NCBI GenBank assembly: GCA_012103075.1
Contig: JAAVLQ010000001.1
Span: forward strand, 1,054,001-1,118,000
From: Brucella cytisi
GTDB taxonomy: Bacteria; Pseudomonadota; Alphaproteobacteria; Rhizobiales; Rhizobiaceae
DNA length: 64,000 nucleotides
Reading direction: 5' to 3'
Each line of letters begins with the position of its first letter. Position 1 is the first letter of the stretch. The notes under the pieces were generated by a model that had not been told where the DNA came from, did no database searches, and saw nothing but the letters and a program-made list of their open reading frames with translations. The translations under genes and the position numbers were made by a program. Below, one piece after another: positions 53,178-61,058 of this stretch.

Positions 53178-53284
53178 TCGAATTCGCTACATCGACCCAT
53201 ACGGGTCCTAAGATTCAACCAATCTTCTTCTTGTATGGCACTTGCATTTCCATCCAAGACCGCGATGGTTGGTTGATTCCTCGT

Positions 53285-54231
53285 TCAAAACAAGCGAGCG
53301 TGCACATCATGCCATTCGCCTTTTTCGCCCACGTACGTACGATCCTCTTTTCGAACGGACGAGGTAAACAGATCCACGGCATCTTGGAAATTTAACCACA
53401 CACCTTGGATATCATTTCCAAAAATACCTGTGTTAAGCCCGTTGAATTTCCAGTCAACGTGCCGCCCCTCTAAATCGTTATGTCGGGAATAACACCAATT
53501 CTTGTTGCGTTGCGGCAAAACGGCAAAGTTTTTGTAACCTGCTGCCCGTAAGTCGTGAAGAGTATTAACCCCGTACTCCTCGACACTAATAAAAATCGGT
53601 TTCATCAACTGGTTTCTAAGGTCCAGCAGTATCAATTTATCGGCGCCTTCGACGTCAATCTTCATATATAGGGGAATGCCAAAACTGTTGATCAAATCCA
53701 GTATAGTAAAGCATTGGATGTCAATGACTTCGAAATTGGTGTTATTTCTGCAACCGTATACTGGATCAAAAGAGCTCCAATGGCTGTTGTCCATATTCTT
53801 GTAAAATGGTAGAATCTTTTTTTCATTCCAGAGGCCAATATTAAGTAACGTGTATTGGCCTGACGATATCTCTTCGGAAAACTTACTTGCTACGTCGTAT
53901 GCGAGGTCAGGGTTGGCCTCGACTCCGATTACACGAAATCCTTTCTTCAAGTAAAATGGCTATCTAATCCATCGTTCACACCAATATCGAAAATGAGATT
54001 CTGGTCTACCTGTTTAATCCGGGCGGTCACTTTCCAGTCTTCAAAGGCATTCTTATTATGGAGTGTGTGTTCAAGCGATGAAATTCTATCAGATAAACCT
54101 GAAAGATTCTCTATGGCGTCAGTGTGTTTTTGCTCGTTTTGAATGGTATGGCTTAAGATGCTCTGGGTAAAATCATGTGTGGTATAAATTGTTCTGGTGA
54201 TGCCTCTTAGTTTAGAAATAATATTCCGCAC
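53285..54231 (-). CDS. FkbM-type SAM methyltransferase (one frame break)
   Basis: About 315 aa from GTG 54231 (GGGAG seven bases upstream); the frame is open to 54303. Motif I FDIGVNDGLDSHFYL, acidic motif RVIGVEANPDL, then MKIDVEGADKLILLDL and EEYGVNTLHDLRAAGY fit the FkbM O-methyltransferase family, which often modifies sugars. Break near 53955 (SHFT/YLKKG). AT-rich compared with the fibre genes and directed against them; between fibre and lysis genes. Likely lysogenic conversion of surface glycan; inference. Confidence 0.82.
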
Positions 54232-54303
54232 GTTCACACTCCCTGAAAACGAAATCTCGTTGTTTCTTAGAATTACATGCGAGTCATTTCGCCCCAGAGC
54301 CAA

Positions 54304-54595
54304 TAAGGATCCGCTGCGTTGACAAACTTTAAACGAATAAGACGAGTTCTTGTCAACTATGGCGGCCCGCCGCCCGCTGTTGCAGTTTTTTTTTTTTTCT
54401 TTGCGGGTAAAGAAAAGGCCCCACTAAGGTTTCACTGAACTGGGGCTGCGCTCTTCGGGCATAAGAAACCCCGGCAACGTGCGGTTACCGAGGCTACACC
54501 GACCAACCAGTCAGGTCAGAAGGTTGGACAGTGCGTTTCAATACTACGCGAAAACAAAATTAGAAAAACCCCGGAACGACCCGGGGTTGTTTTTC
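54304..54595. other. Gap with long T run and terminator
   Basis: No gene. It contains 13 T at 54386-54398 next to CGGCCCGCCGCCCGCTG, and a terminator AACCCCGGAACGACCCGGGGTT with TT tracts on both sides (about 54566-54594). The terminator belongs to the small minus-strand gene that follows. Confidence 0.6.
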
Positions 54596-54742
54596 TCACT
54601 TGCCGCCCGGCTTCTGGTCGGCAGCTCGCCCACCGCACGAAGATCCATCACTGGCAGTCTGCCATGAATGATCACAGCTGCCAGCCATTGCACTAGAAGA
54701 AACTGCTGCAGCAAGCAGCAGGCCCAGAATAACCTGTTTCAT
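54596..54742 (-). CDS. Small exported protein
   Basis: 48 aa: MKQVILGLLLAAAVSSSAMA signal peptide, then a mature peptide of about 28 residues with two Cys (GSCDHSWQTASDGSSCGGRA). RBS GGGGATACTC. Similar short Cys-containing periplasmic peptides are common in Rhizobiales. Stop is followed at once by the terminator. Confidence 0.72.
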   Translation of the reverse strand: MKQVILGLLLAAAVSSSAMAGSCDHSWQTASDGSSCGGRAADQKPGGK

Positions 54743-54866
54743 GAGTATCCCCAAAAGGCGCAGTAGTTGCGCACCTCATAGAAGCACATTTACTTGCACC
54801 GAAGAAGTCAAACTTTAGTTGATCTAATCTGGCTCGCTAGGGCCATCTTTCTTTCCGGACATCTCC

Positions 54867-55730
54867 ATGAACAAAACAACGTTCTTCGCGTATGCGAGGC
54901 GCGCGCCTTTTGGCGGGCGTTTGAGCCGAGCGCAGGTCGACGGCACGTCGGCAATTCTGGCTGAAGCTGAGCGCCGAGGCCTGCCTGACGGGCAGACCGC
55001 TTATGTGCTCGCAACGGCATTCCACGAGACTGGCGGCAAGATGCAGCCGATCGAAGAAAATCTGAACTACACCAGTGCGGCACGCATCAGACAGGTCTGG
55101 CCGTCGCGGTTTGCGTCTGTCGCCGCCGCCCAGCCTTATGTGCGCAATCCGCAGGCCTTGGCTAACAAGGTTTATGGTGGGCGCATGGGCAACGTTGGCG
55201 CTAATGATGGCTGGCGGTTCCGTGGGCGCGGACTGGTGCAGATCACCGGACGCGACAATTATAAAAAGTACGGCCTTGGCGATAACCCCGACGCCGCGTT
55301 GGAGGACGGCACGGCTGTCCGCATCCTGTTTGACGGAATGATCAACGGCAAGTTCACAGGCAAGAGGCTGGCTGATTACTTTGGCGCCGGTAACGCTAAC
55401 CCAGAAGGCGCCCGCGCTATCGTCAACGGCAGTGACAAGGCCAGCCTCATCGCTGGCTATTACCGCAACTTCCTCGACAGTCTTGTGGCTGCCCGTGAGA
55501 TGAAGCCTGCCGTCGCCGAAGACGCCAAGCCTGACGATGTGCCGCTGCTTCATGACAAAACCGTGCAGACGATCGTCGCGGGTACGGGCGGCACACTTGT
55601 TACCGGCCTTATCGGCGCGGTGTCGAACCCATGGGCGTTCGCAACTGTCGCGCTCCTGCTGGTCGCAGCAGGCGCGGGCTTCTGGCTCTGGAAAAGCGGT
55701 AGGCTCGAACTGAAGAGGGCGGCGGCGTGA
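54867..55730 (+). CDS. Endolysin, GH19 chitinase-like, with C-terminal membrane helix
   Basis: 287 aa. The muramidase/GH19-like domain has catalytic Glu in ATAFHETGGKMQPIEENLNY and RGRGLVQITGRDNYKKYG. The C-terminal NPWAFATVALLLVAAGAGF is one membrane helix followed by a basic end, so it is held at the membrane. It degrades peptidoglycan at lysis. Overlaps the next ATG. Confidence 0.9.
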   Translation: MNKTTFFAYARRAPFGGRLSRAQVDGTSAILAEAERRGLPDGQTAYVLATAFHETGGKMQPIEENLNYTSAARIRQVWPSRFASVAAAQPYVRNPQALANKVYGGRMGNVGANDGWRFRGRGLVQITGRDNYKKYGLGDNPDAALEDGTAVRILFDGMINGKFTGKRLADYFGAGNANPEGARAIVNGSDKASLIAGYYRNFLDSLVAAREMKPAVAEDAKPDDVPLLHDKTVQTIVAGTGGTLVTGLIGAVSNPWAFATVALLLVAAGAGFWLWKSGRLELKRAAA

Positions 55731-55918
55731 GCCTAACAAGGATTGCCATTGAATATGACAGCGACGCGGGAACGGCCACGGTGAGGATCGATAACGGCTC
55801 GCAGCAATGGGACAACGCCAAACTCACAGTCTGCGATGCCGTCGAGACGCGCGACGGCTACTTGCTGCCGCTCACAGGGCAGCAGCGCACGCTTATTTTG
55901 ACGGGAGTGCCAACATGA
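55727..55918 (+). CDS. Small protein in the lysis module
   Basis: 63 aa, beta-rich: MSLTRIAIEYDSDAGTATVR, TVCDAVETRDGYLLPLTG. GTGAGCC coupling with the endolysin stop. No membrane segment; unknown. Confidence 0.6.
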   Translation: MSLTRIAIEYDSDAGTATVRIDNGSQQWDNAKLTVCDAVETRDGYLLPLTGQQRTLILTGVPT

Positions 55919-55986
55919 CAAAAGACGAATTTGTGAACTTGATTGCAGACATCGTTGCCAAGGAATTGGAGCGGAACGGGACATAA
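55915..55986 (+). CDS. Very short ORF in the lysis module
   Basis: 23 codons, MTKDEFVNLIADIVAKELER, ATGA-coupled to the previous gene. Helical. It may be part of the spanin gene if an indel is present, or a true microprotein. Confidence 0.35.
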   Translation: MTKDEFVNLIADIVAKELERNGT

Positions 55987-56000
55987 TCATTCGAAAAATT

Positions 56001-56277
56001 ATGCGATCAATTCAGGACTCAGGGCGCCGCGGACTCCGCCGATGACTGGCTCCTATCCCTGCGCTCCAAGATCACAGGCAGGGCCGTGGCAATCGCTGCG
56101 GCCCTTGCGATTCTGGCGGGTGCTTACCTCAAAGGCAGGGCGGATAGCGCGACGAGCGCAACCGTCGACCGGCTGAAAGCCGCCAACAAAGCAAGGGAAA
56201 TCGAAGATGAAACCAGCAAGCTTGGCGGCGGTGATGTTGATGCTGCTCTGTCTCGGTGGATGCGTGACAGCCGGTAG
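56001..56277 (+). CDS. Probable i-spanin (Rz-like), one frame break
   Basis: Membrane helix VAIAAALAILAGAYLKGRAD then a coiled helix ending in KAANKAREIEDETSKLGG and LSRWMRDSR, which is the typical end of alphaproteobacterial phage Rz-like proteins. Start uncertain: ATG 56001 with a break near 56030, or GTG 56086. The o-spanin gene overlaps it in another frame. Confidence 0.7.
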
Positions 56278-56398
56278 CTACTGCGATGTAGCGCGGCCAG
56301 TCCGACCGAGCGTCGAGGACAGCCTGACTGACGGCACGAAGCGCCAGATCCTCGCGGAGAATACAAAACTGGAAAAACTATGCGGGGTGAAGCCGTGA
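56207..56398 (+). CDS. o-spanin lipoprotein (Rz1-like)
   Basis: 63 aa. Lipoprotein signal with lipobox LCLGGC (Cys at residue 19), then a short Pro-containing periplasmic part (RPVRPSVEDSLTDGTKRQIL). Overlaps the i-spanin gene by 71 bases. Links inner and outer membranes for fusion at lysis. Confidence 0.78.
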   Translation: MKPASLAAVMLMLLCLGGCVTAGSYCDVARPVRPSVEDSLTDGTKRQILAENTKLEKLCGVKP

Positions 56399-56456
56399 GG
56401 GCGCAATGGTGGCTGACGTGCCTGTGGCTGGGTGTGGCAGCAAAGGGGATTATCGG

Positions 56457-56795
56457 ATGACCGGCGCTGAAATCATGGCCGTCGTCGGCTTTATCGTGAT
56501 GCTAATGGGCTTTCTGTTCGGCCTCTGGAAATACGTCGAAAGCCAGATCGCGAAAGCCGAAACGCGCAATGCTGCGAAAGCGGACGCTGCAACGGCTCTT
56601 GCCAGCCTGACGCGGCAGGAGCTTTCCGACTACAAGCTGCGGGCGGCGGAGACGTTCGCCACGAAGGCAGGTATGCAGGAACAGACGTCCCAGATCATGC
56701 GGGCCATTGAAAGTGTGGCGCACCGTATCGACGGGCTAACCGAGCGGATTGATAACATCATGGCGACGAGGACGACGACGCGGGGAAGGGGTTAA
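56457..56795 (+). CDS. Membrane protein with coiled coil (holin-like or DUF2730-like)
   Basis: 112 aa. One membrane helix (MAVVGFIVMLMGFLFGLW) and a long amphipathic helix (AKAETRNAAKADAATALASL). Last of the plus-strand lysis cluster. It may be a pinholin/anti-holin or a DUF2730-like structural protein. A 21-codon GTG ORF (56395-56460) joins it to the o-spanin by overlaps at both ends. Confidence 0.6.
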   Translation: MTGAEIMAVVGFIVMLMGFLFGLWKYVESQIAKAETRNAAKADAATALASLTRQELSDYKLRAAETFATKAGMQEQTSQIMRAIESVAHRIDGLTERIDNIMATRTTTRGRG

Positions 56796-57309
56796 TGCAC
56801 CCACGGGCGTGGGTTTTAATTCGTCGCCGCTGCCCGCCCAGAATTGCTTGAAGGCTAGAACATTGAGGCAACAACGTTGCATAGTCCTTGAGTCCGGTGA
56901 ACTCGTCTTTTCGTACAATCGACTTGCCCAGAATGTCGAGCCATTCTGGATTACTATTAAGCAGTTCAATACACCCATCGAGCGTTTCAGCAAAATAGTC
57001 GCTAATGCGGCCTTTAGTATTGTGTGAAATTCGAAATGTGCAGGCTAAGTCTAAATCGTTCGCGAAGTCGATTATAGCAAAACGTAAATCGTCGGCGTTA
57101 TCTTCTTCGTTGGCCTTCAATATAGCACTGGAATGAGAATTTAATTTTTCAAGCAATGAAGTCGTCATTGTTGCATAATTCATCTCAGATGAAAGTGAGA
57201 ATTGCCTCGCAGTGTATAGCAGTGCTGCAATACTTACAATCAGTGATAGTACAGCAATTAATGGGGAGAGGTAATCAACTTCTCCCCAGTTTATTGTAAC
57301 GTTTATCAT
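56758..57309 (-). CDS. Membrane-anchored protein of unknown function (third gene of antisense cassette)
   Basis: 183 aa as read. N-terminal out-segment, one membrane helix (LIAVLSLIVSIAALLYTA), then a helical cytosolic domain (MTTSLLEKLNSHSSAILK, LRFAIIDFANDLDLACTFRI, DYFAETLDGCIELLNSNPEW) with the outline of DUF4760-like proteins. The C-terminal RRRIKTHARG... reads through the opposite terminator, so the true end is probably near 56818 (LQAILGGAAATN) with one G missing. ATGA-coupled to the gene upstream. AT-rich. Confidence 0.68.
   Translation of the reverse strand: MINVTINWGEVDYLSPLIAVLSLIVSIAALLYTARQFSLSSEMNYATMTTSLLEKLNSHSSAILKANEEDNADDLRFAIIDFANDLDLACTFRISHNTKGRISDYFAETLDGCIELLNSNPEWLDILGKSIVRKDEFTGLKDYATLLPQCSSLQAILGGQRRRIKTHARGCINPFPASSSSSP
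56799..56817 (+). terminator. Terminator of the lysis cluster
   Basis: ACCCACG-GG-CGTGGGTTTT immediately after the last plus-strand lysis gene. Confidence 0.8.
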
Positions 57310-57482
57310 TTCCCATTAGGCTTTGGCGCTGCAGTAGTTGCCGCTGGGGTTGACGACGATGCTGCTTGCATGCGAGATAAATTAGCACCCTTTTCGACCC
57401 ACTGCCCCTGAGAGGCCGTCTGCAGCTTACTTAGGTTCGCACCATCGAAAACACTTACTCTTTCGACTTTCTTCTCTACCAT
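57306..57482 (-). CDS. Small Ala/Pro-tailed protein (second gene of antisense cassette)
   Basis: 58 aa. Two similar segments, FDGANLSKLQTASQGQW and EKGANLSRMQAASSSTP (GANLS-[KR]-[LM]-Q-[TA]-A-S in both), then a low-complexity TTAAPKPNGK tail. Coupled upstream by TAATG and downstream by ATGA. No known domain. Confidence 0.7.
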   Translation of the reverse strand: MVEKKVERVSVFDGANLSKLQTASQGQWVEKGANLSRMQAASSSTPAATTAAPKPNGK

Positions 57483-57631
57483 TATTTCCCCTTTTTCCCT
57501 TTGCGCTCGTCTTGGCCGAGTGCGGAAGCGTAAACTGATTTCTGTTCTGCTTTAGTCAATTTGCCACCCGCAAGCCCTTTTGCGGCAAGGGATGACACCT
57601 TATCACTCGTGGTTTTTTGGCCATTCCGTTT
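57482..57631 (-). CDS. Small KTTSxKVxS-family protein (first gene of antisense cassette)
   Basis: About 49 aa from GTG 57631: KRNGQKTTSDKVSSLAAKGL and TKAEQKSVYASALGQDER. The KTTS-x-KV-x-S-x-A-x-K pattern is, by recollection, a small family common in proteobacterial accessory DNA. The frame is open up to 57682 (GTG), so a longer form is possible. Confidence 0.65.
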   Translation of the reverse strand, partial: KRNGQKTTSDKVSSLAAKGLAGGKLTKAEQKSVYASALGQDERKGKKGK

Positions 57632-57682
57632 CACCTGTGTTGGCTGCCCGATCTGTAACCGTAGGTAGCGATAGCTCGCCAC

Positions 57683-57886
57683 TCAATCAATCTGCTAGAA
57701 TCACTCGCCATAGTCAATATGTAGTTTTATCGATTGTAGATGACACTAGATTTTGTGTTTTGATTGTGAATAACGGGGATAGTCTTTCCTTAAGACTCTC
57801 TGCCATTAACACCACATTTATTGAGACATTCCATACTTCCTTTTGCGCCGCTCACCACGGCTACCAACCAAACACGAGGAGACTGT
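57683..57886. other. Gap with divergent promoter role
   Basis: About 200 bases, AT-rich. It must promote the antisense cassette on one side and the DUF3310 gene on the other. No clear -35/-10 pair chosen. The shared leader CTACCAACCAAACACGAGGA is at its right end. Confidence 0.4.
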
Positions 57887-58135
57887 ATGTCCCATGACAG
57901 ACAGGGCGCTATCTCTTCCGACGGCGGCAGCACGAGCTATTACGAACTACCGCCACAAGCGACCGAACTGAACGATCTCATCGAGCACAAAGGCATGTCC
58001 TTCGCGCTCGGCAACATCTTTAAGGCTTGCTATCGGTTCGGGGAAAAAGACGCGGCCAGTCGGATGTATGATCTGAACAAAATCATATATTTCGCGGAGA
58101 GGCTTAAGAAAGTGGAGGAGAGGCGGGCGGCCTAA
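57887..58135 (+). CDS. DUF3310 family phage protein
   Basis: 82 aa. ELPPQATELNDLIEHKGMSF, LGNIFKACYRFGEKDAASR, KIIYFAERLKK are typical of DUF3310 (SaV-like nucleotide kinase-related). ATG at 57887 with GAGGAGAC in the shared leader. Stands alone on the plus strand and is followed by a terminator. Confidence 0.85.
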   Translation: MSHDRQGAISSDGGSTSYYELPPQATELNDLIEHKGMSFALGNIFKACYRFGEKDAASRMYDLNKIIYFAERLKKVEERRAA

Positions 58136-58141
58136 AAAAGA

Positions 58142-58230
58142 ACCCCGCAGCGGAATCGCGCGGGGTGGAAGTCATGTCTCATCGGCATTTGAAATTTTAA
58201 TCAGACGAGAGGAAAAGTAAAGTCCCGACT
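58142..58230. repeat. Hairpin module, copy 1
   Basis: CCCCGCAGCGGAATCGCGCGGGG hairpin followed by AAATTTTAATCAGACGAGAG and AAAGTAAAGTCCCGAC. Copy 2 lies at 58465-58557. It also terminates the DUF3310 gene. Confidence 0.75.
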
Positions 58231-58257
58231 TCACGCATTGGTTTAAACAGCGAGCGC

Positions 58258-58383
58258 TCAGAAGAATGGGGCTCGTTGCACGGCGATTGTAAGGAGTATG
58301 GCTGCTGGTAAGGCAACCGACATACCAGCCAGCGCGGTCGATGATGCTGTTCGCAGCGATTTGCTTAAATTTGCGGATGTCAT
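58258..58383 (-). CDS. Membrane microprotein
   Basis: 41 aa: MTSANLSKSLRTASSTALAG then MSVALPAAILLTIAV, one helix. Strong RBS GGAGGG seven bases upstream of ATG 58383. Lies between the two hairpin modules. Unknown. Confidence 0.6.
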   Translation of the reverse strand: MTSANLSKSLRTASSTALAGMSVALPAAILLTIAVQRAPFF

Positions 58384-58464
58384 TTTTACCCTCCTTTGAG
58401 GAGATAAAACACATCGTACCGTGTTCAGTAAACCCGTTTCTAGCAGGGATGAAACTGCAAAAAA

Positions 58465-58577
58465 GCCCCGCAGCGTGATCGCGCGGGGCTAGATGGAAGG
58501 TGTCATATGCCTGCGGTCAAAATTTTATTCAGACGAGACAAAAGTAAAGCCCCGACGCTTTCGGCAGGCGTCGGGGC
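58465..58577. repeat. Hairpin module, copy 2, with extra strong hairpin
   Basis: GCCCCGCAGCGTGATCGCGC then GGGGC, later AAATTTTATTCAGACGAGAC and AAAGTAAAGCCCCGAC, matching copy 1. The end forms a perfect hairpin GCCCCGACGC...GCGTCGGGGC (58550-58577), which on the minus strand stops the operon that follows. Confidence 0.75.
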
Positions 58578-58646
58578 CGCGCTTGGCAAATGAGGTGCAT
58601 GTCCTTGCCAGCGCTATCGTTCGAGTGCCCTACATCCCGAACGATC

Positions 58647-58894
58647 TCAATTCCATTGGTTAGGCCGTATAGTCAGCCCCGCTGCTTCGGCGGCTTTGAC
58701 GAACGACTCTCTGGCTGTATTTGGCAAGCCCTCCATATCGGCGGGCAAGCCTGCAAGGCTGCTTCGTATTCCGGGCCGTGGGCGTCTTGGGGCCAATCGT
58801 TTAGCAAGCATTTCGCTGCCGTCTGCGTATCAGGCACGACACGGTATTTCCCAACACCGTACAGCTCAACGTCAACTGGTTGCTCCCAAGACAT
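58647..58894 (-). CDS. DUF982 protein (one frame break)
   Basis: About 83 aa. MSWEQPVDVELYGVGKYRVV, QTAAKCLLNDWP, then after a break near 58743 GLPADMEGLPNTARESFVKA and AEAAGLTIRPNQWN. DUF982 proteins are frequent in Rhizobiales; role unknown. Confidence 0.8.
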
Positions 58895-59047
58895 GCAAGC
58901 CTCCCGAAGAAAAATGCCCTGCCTTAGGGACAAGCCGGGCAGGGCTGCGTCCGCGACGTTTCTAGTGGTGACAGAATTGCGCTGACGCGAGGTGGTATCG
59001 ATGCATTGCGTGAAACGCCGTCGAAGCAGATTTGTTCCCGCTGTAAT

Positions 59048-59362
59048 CTAGTCTTTGTTGGCTGCCTCCATGTTGGAGTTGGCAGCCGGGAAACTGTCGT
59101 TCGGATGGCGGAACTGATATTTTTGATGAGCCAACCGGGCAGCCAGTTCGGTGATGTAGCTGAGGTCGCGAAGCCCGCTCTCATAGAGCATAAGGATTGT
59201 GCTAGACAGATCGACGGCAGCATAGTCAAGGTCATCCTCTTCAAGCGTGGCTGCTGCATTCGAATAGCAGCGTCTCATGAAATTCACTTCTTCGAGCGTG
59301 TATATACGGCTCGCTTCATTGAAAAAAACGGCATAGTCAGCCTCCCTCCAGTTGTGAACCAA
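59048..59362 (-). CDS. Phage early protein of unknown function
   Basis: 104 aa, acidic, helical: MVHNWREADYAVFFNEASRI, AAATLEEDDLDYAAVDLSST, DLSYITELAARLAHQKYQFR. Part of the minus-strand early cluster. Confidence 0.65.
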   Translation of the reverse strand: MVHNWREADYAVFFNEASRIYTLEEVNFMRRCYSNAAATLEEDDLDYAAVDLSSTILMLYESGLRDLSYITELAARLAHQKYQFRHPNDSFPAANSNMEAANKD

Positions 59363-59457
59363 AGTAAAAGCCGTTACGGCGTTAAATCGTGTGATGGTGG
59401 TTAATGCATAAAAGCAGAGAAGGTTTCTGAAAAAATTCCAGCATGCATGAGCACGAC

Positions 59458-60125
59458 TTATTCGACCGGATCGATCGACGTTTCTGTGTCATCGCCCAAG
59501 TAGCGACTGCTATTCACGTTGGTTGAAACCCGCCAAGCCTGCAGCTTGTTTTCGTTGGCCGGAACCAAAAGATCCTGACGCGGCTCTGCTAGCCAACGCA
59601 GCCAGTTTTCTTCGTCAAGAATGACCGGCATACGGTCATGGATTTCACCCATGAACGTGTTTGCCGAGGTCACGATTATCGTGCAGCTCTGGATATTCTC
59701 ACCTGTCTTGTCGTCGTGCCGGTGTCGTAGAGGCCAGCGAAGGTGAGGGGGCGTTTGTCCTTTGCGGAAATGAACCACGGCTTTTTCTGGCCGTCTTCCT
59801 CGGTCCATTCAAAGAAACCGCTTGCGGGTATCAGGCAGCGCGTCCGCTTGAATGCATTCCGGAACATCGGTTTTGTGGCGACGGTTTCGGCGCGGGCATT
59901 GAATGTGGCCGGAACGCTCTTCAAATCTTTCTTCCACCAATTCGGTACGAGCCACCATCGCATTTCAGAATAGCTGAGATTGTCTCCGTTCTGTGTGACA
60001 ACGCCAACCTGTTGCGTCGGGCAGATGTTATATCGTGGCTGGAGGTTACGGGGCGTTGCCGGAACAAGATTGTACATCGCGTGGATCTCAGCCCACGTAT
60101 AGTTCTGGGTAAATCGTCCGCACAT
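59458..60125 (-). CDS. SRAP/HMCES-type abasic-site protein (one frame break)
   Basis: About 222 aa. Catalytic Cys2 in MCGRFTQNY; RYNICPTQQVGVV; FNARAETVATKPMFRNAFKR; Glu in PASGFFEWTEEDGQKK; His in MGEIHDRMPVIL. Forms a DNA-protein link at abasic sites in single-stranded DNA and protects them. Break near 59725 (LTFAGLYD resuming DDKTGENIQSCTIIVTSANT). The gene follows a chain of small early genes. Confidence 0.92.
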
Positions 60126-60158
60126 GCACGCCTCCTCGTTACGAAGAGAATAGCGCGG

Positions 60159-60344
60159 TTATTTCCGCCGTCCAGTGAGCGCGTCTTCGCCCTCCTGCTT
60201 GTGTGCGCGACAGAACCAGAGTTGGCCATACGTCGTCTTGTAACCGAACGAACCCCATTCCTTGCAGCCTGTTGCGTCGCAAAGATGCACGAACAAGCTG
60301 CCAGCCTTGGCAACGTGTGCGTTGTCGTTCTTGTATCCGCTCAT
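60159..60344 (-). CDS. Small putative zinc-binding phage protein
   Basis: 61 aa. LCDATGCKEWG and WFCRAHK give a C-x4-C-x17-C-x2-H pattern. ATGA-coupled to the gene before it. Confidence 0.65.
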   Translation of the reverse strand: MSGYKNDNAHVAKAGSLFVHLCDATGCKEWGSFGYKTTYGQLWFCRAHKQEGEDALTGRRK

Positions 60345-60649
60345 TTGTACCAGCACTTCCCATCATTCCACATATATGGTCGCCGAAATTCCAACCGTTT
60401 CGTATCCCGCAATTCTTCAAACATCCGCTTCACGAGGCTTACGGCCTCTCCCTTGTCGTCACATATACCATAAGGCAAGTCCTGAAATGGGCTTCGTGTG
60501 CAAACCAAGGCCCACTCCCAAGTGCCTGCGCTCGGGCCAAAGTCGCGTCTCAGGATGCGGCAGAACTCACCCCATTCGGTATAGGCGATGAAATCACCGG
60601 GGTGCGTCTCCCCGCCGATGAGCGTTCTACGCCATTTAAGTTGCATCAT
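60341..60649 (-). CDS. Phage early protein of unknown function
   Basis: 102 aa. MQLKWRRTLIGGETHPGDFI, GTWEWALVCTRSPFQDLPYG, KRMFEELRDTKRLEFRRPYM. Compact alpha/beta pattern. Coupled on both sides by overlaps. Confidence 0.65.
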   Translation of the reverse strand: MMQLKWRRTLIGGETHPGDFIAYTEWGEFCRILRRDFGPSAGTWEWALVCTRSPFQDLPYGICDDKGEAVSLVKRMFEELRDTKRLEFRRPYMWNDGKCWYK

Positions 60650-60859
60650 TTCTCAGGCAGTCCGTAGCTGATGAAGTTGCCAGCCTTGTTCCCGCACTTG
60701 CTGCAAACCAGTCGAGGCTCGATCTCTTCGAGCGTTACCCACTCCCCCCGAAACGGGCTGCCATAAGCGGGGCTGTCTTTTCCAGATAATGCCGACAACG
60801 CGCACAGCTAAAAAGCGCACCACATTACGCGGGCGCAGTTCACGCAGTACCGTTCGCAT
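60646..60859 (-). CDS. Small double zinc-ribbon protein (two frame breaks)
   Basis: About 69 aa when repaired: MRTVLRELRPRNVVRF, first knuckle FSCARCRHYLE, then DSPAYGSPFRGEWVTLEEIE and second knuckle RLVCSKCGNKAGNFISYG. Breaks in T5 about 60808 and A4 about 60784. Stop overlaps the next ATG. Confidence 0.65.
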
Positions 60860-60860
60860 T

Positions 60861-61058
60861 TCACTTCACGAACACCGTCGGCTTCCAGCCACGTGCAAAG
60901 CCCATCGACATAGCCAGACTGGCGTACTCGATTTCCTTCACGAGAAAGTCTCTGTCTTTCAGAAGCGCCTCTATTGCAGCCCGCGCATCGCCCTTGTGGT
61001 AGGCGAGAACCAGTTCAATTTCGTCTTCGTATTCATTTTCCTGCGCAACCGCGTTCAT
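60861..61058 (-). CDS. Phage early protein of unknown function
   Basis: 65 aa from ATG 61058: MNAVAQENEYEDEIELVLAY, then HKGDARAAIEALLKDRDFLV and MGFARGWKPTVFVK. Start of the coupled chain that ends with SRAP. Related by pattern to common rhizobial prophage genes. Confidence 0.65.
   Translation of the reverse strand: MNAVAQENEYEDEIELVLAYHKGDARAAIEALLKDRDFLVKEIEYASLAMSMGFARGWKPTVFVK

Noticed and set aside
54380..54400. Long T run as a slippery or phase-variable site
   Set aside because: It lies in a gene-free gap, and homopolymer lengths in this sequence are unreliable.
59661..60473. 270-codon plus-strand frame over the SRAP gene and its neighbours
   Set aside because: It spans three minus-strand genes with good motifs and coupling; no domain in the plus frame.
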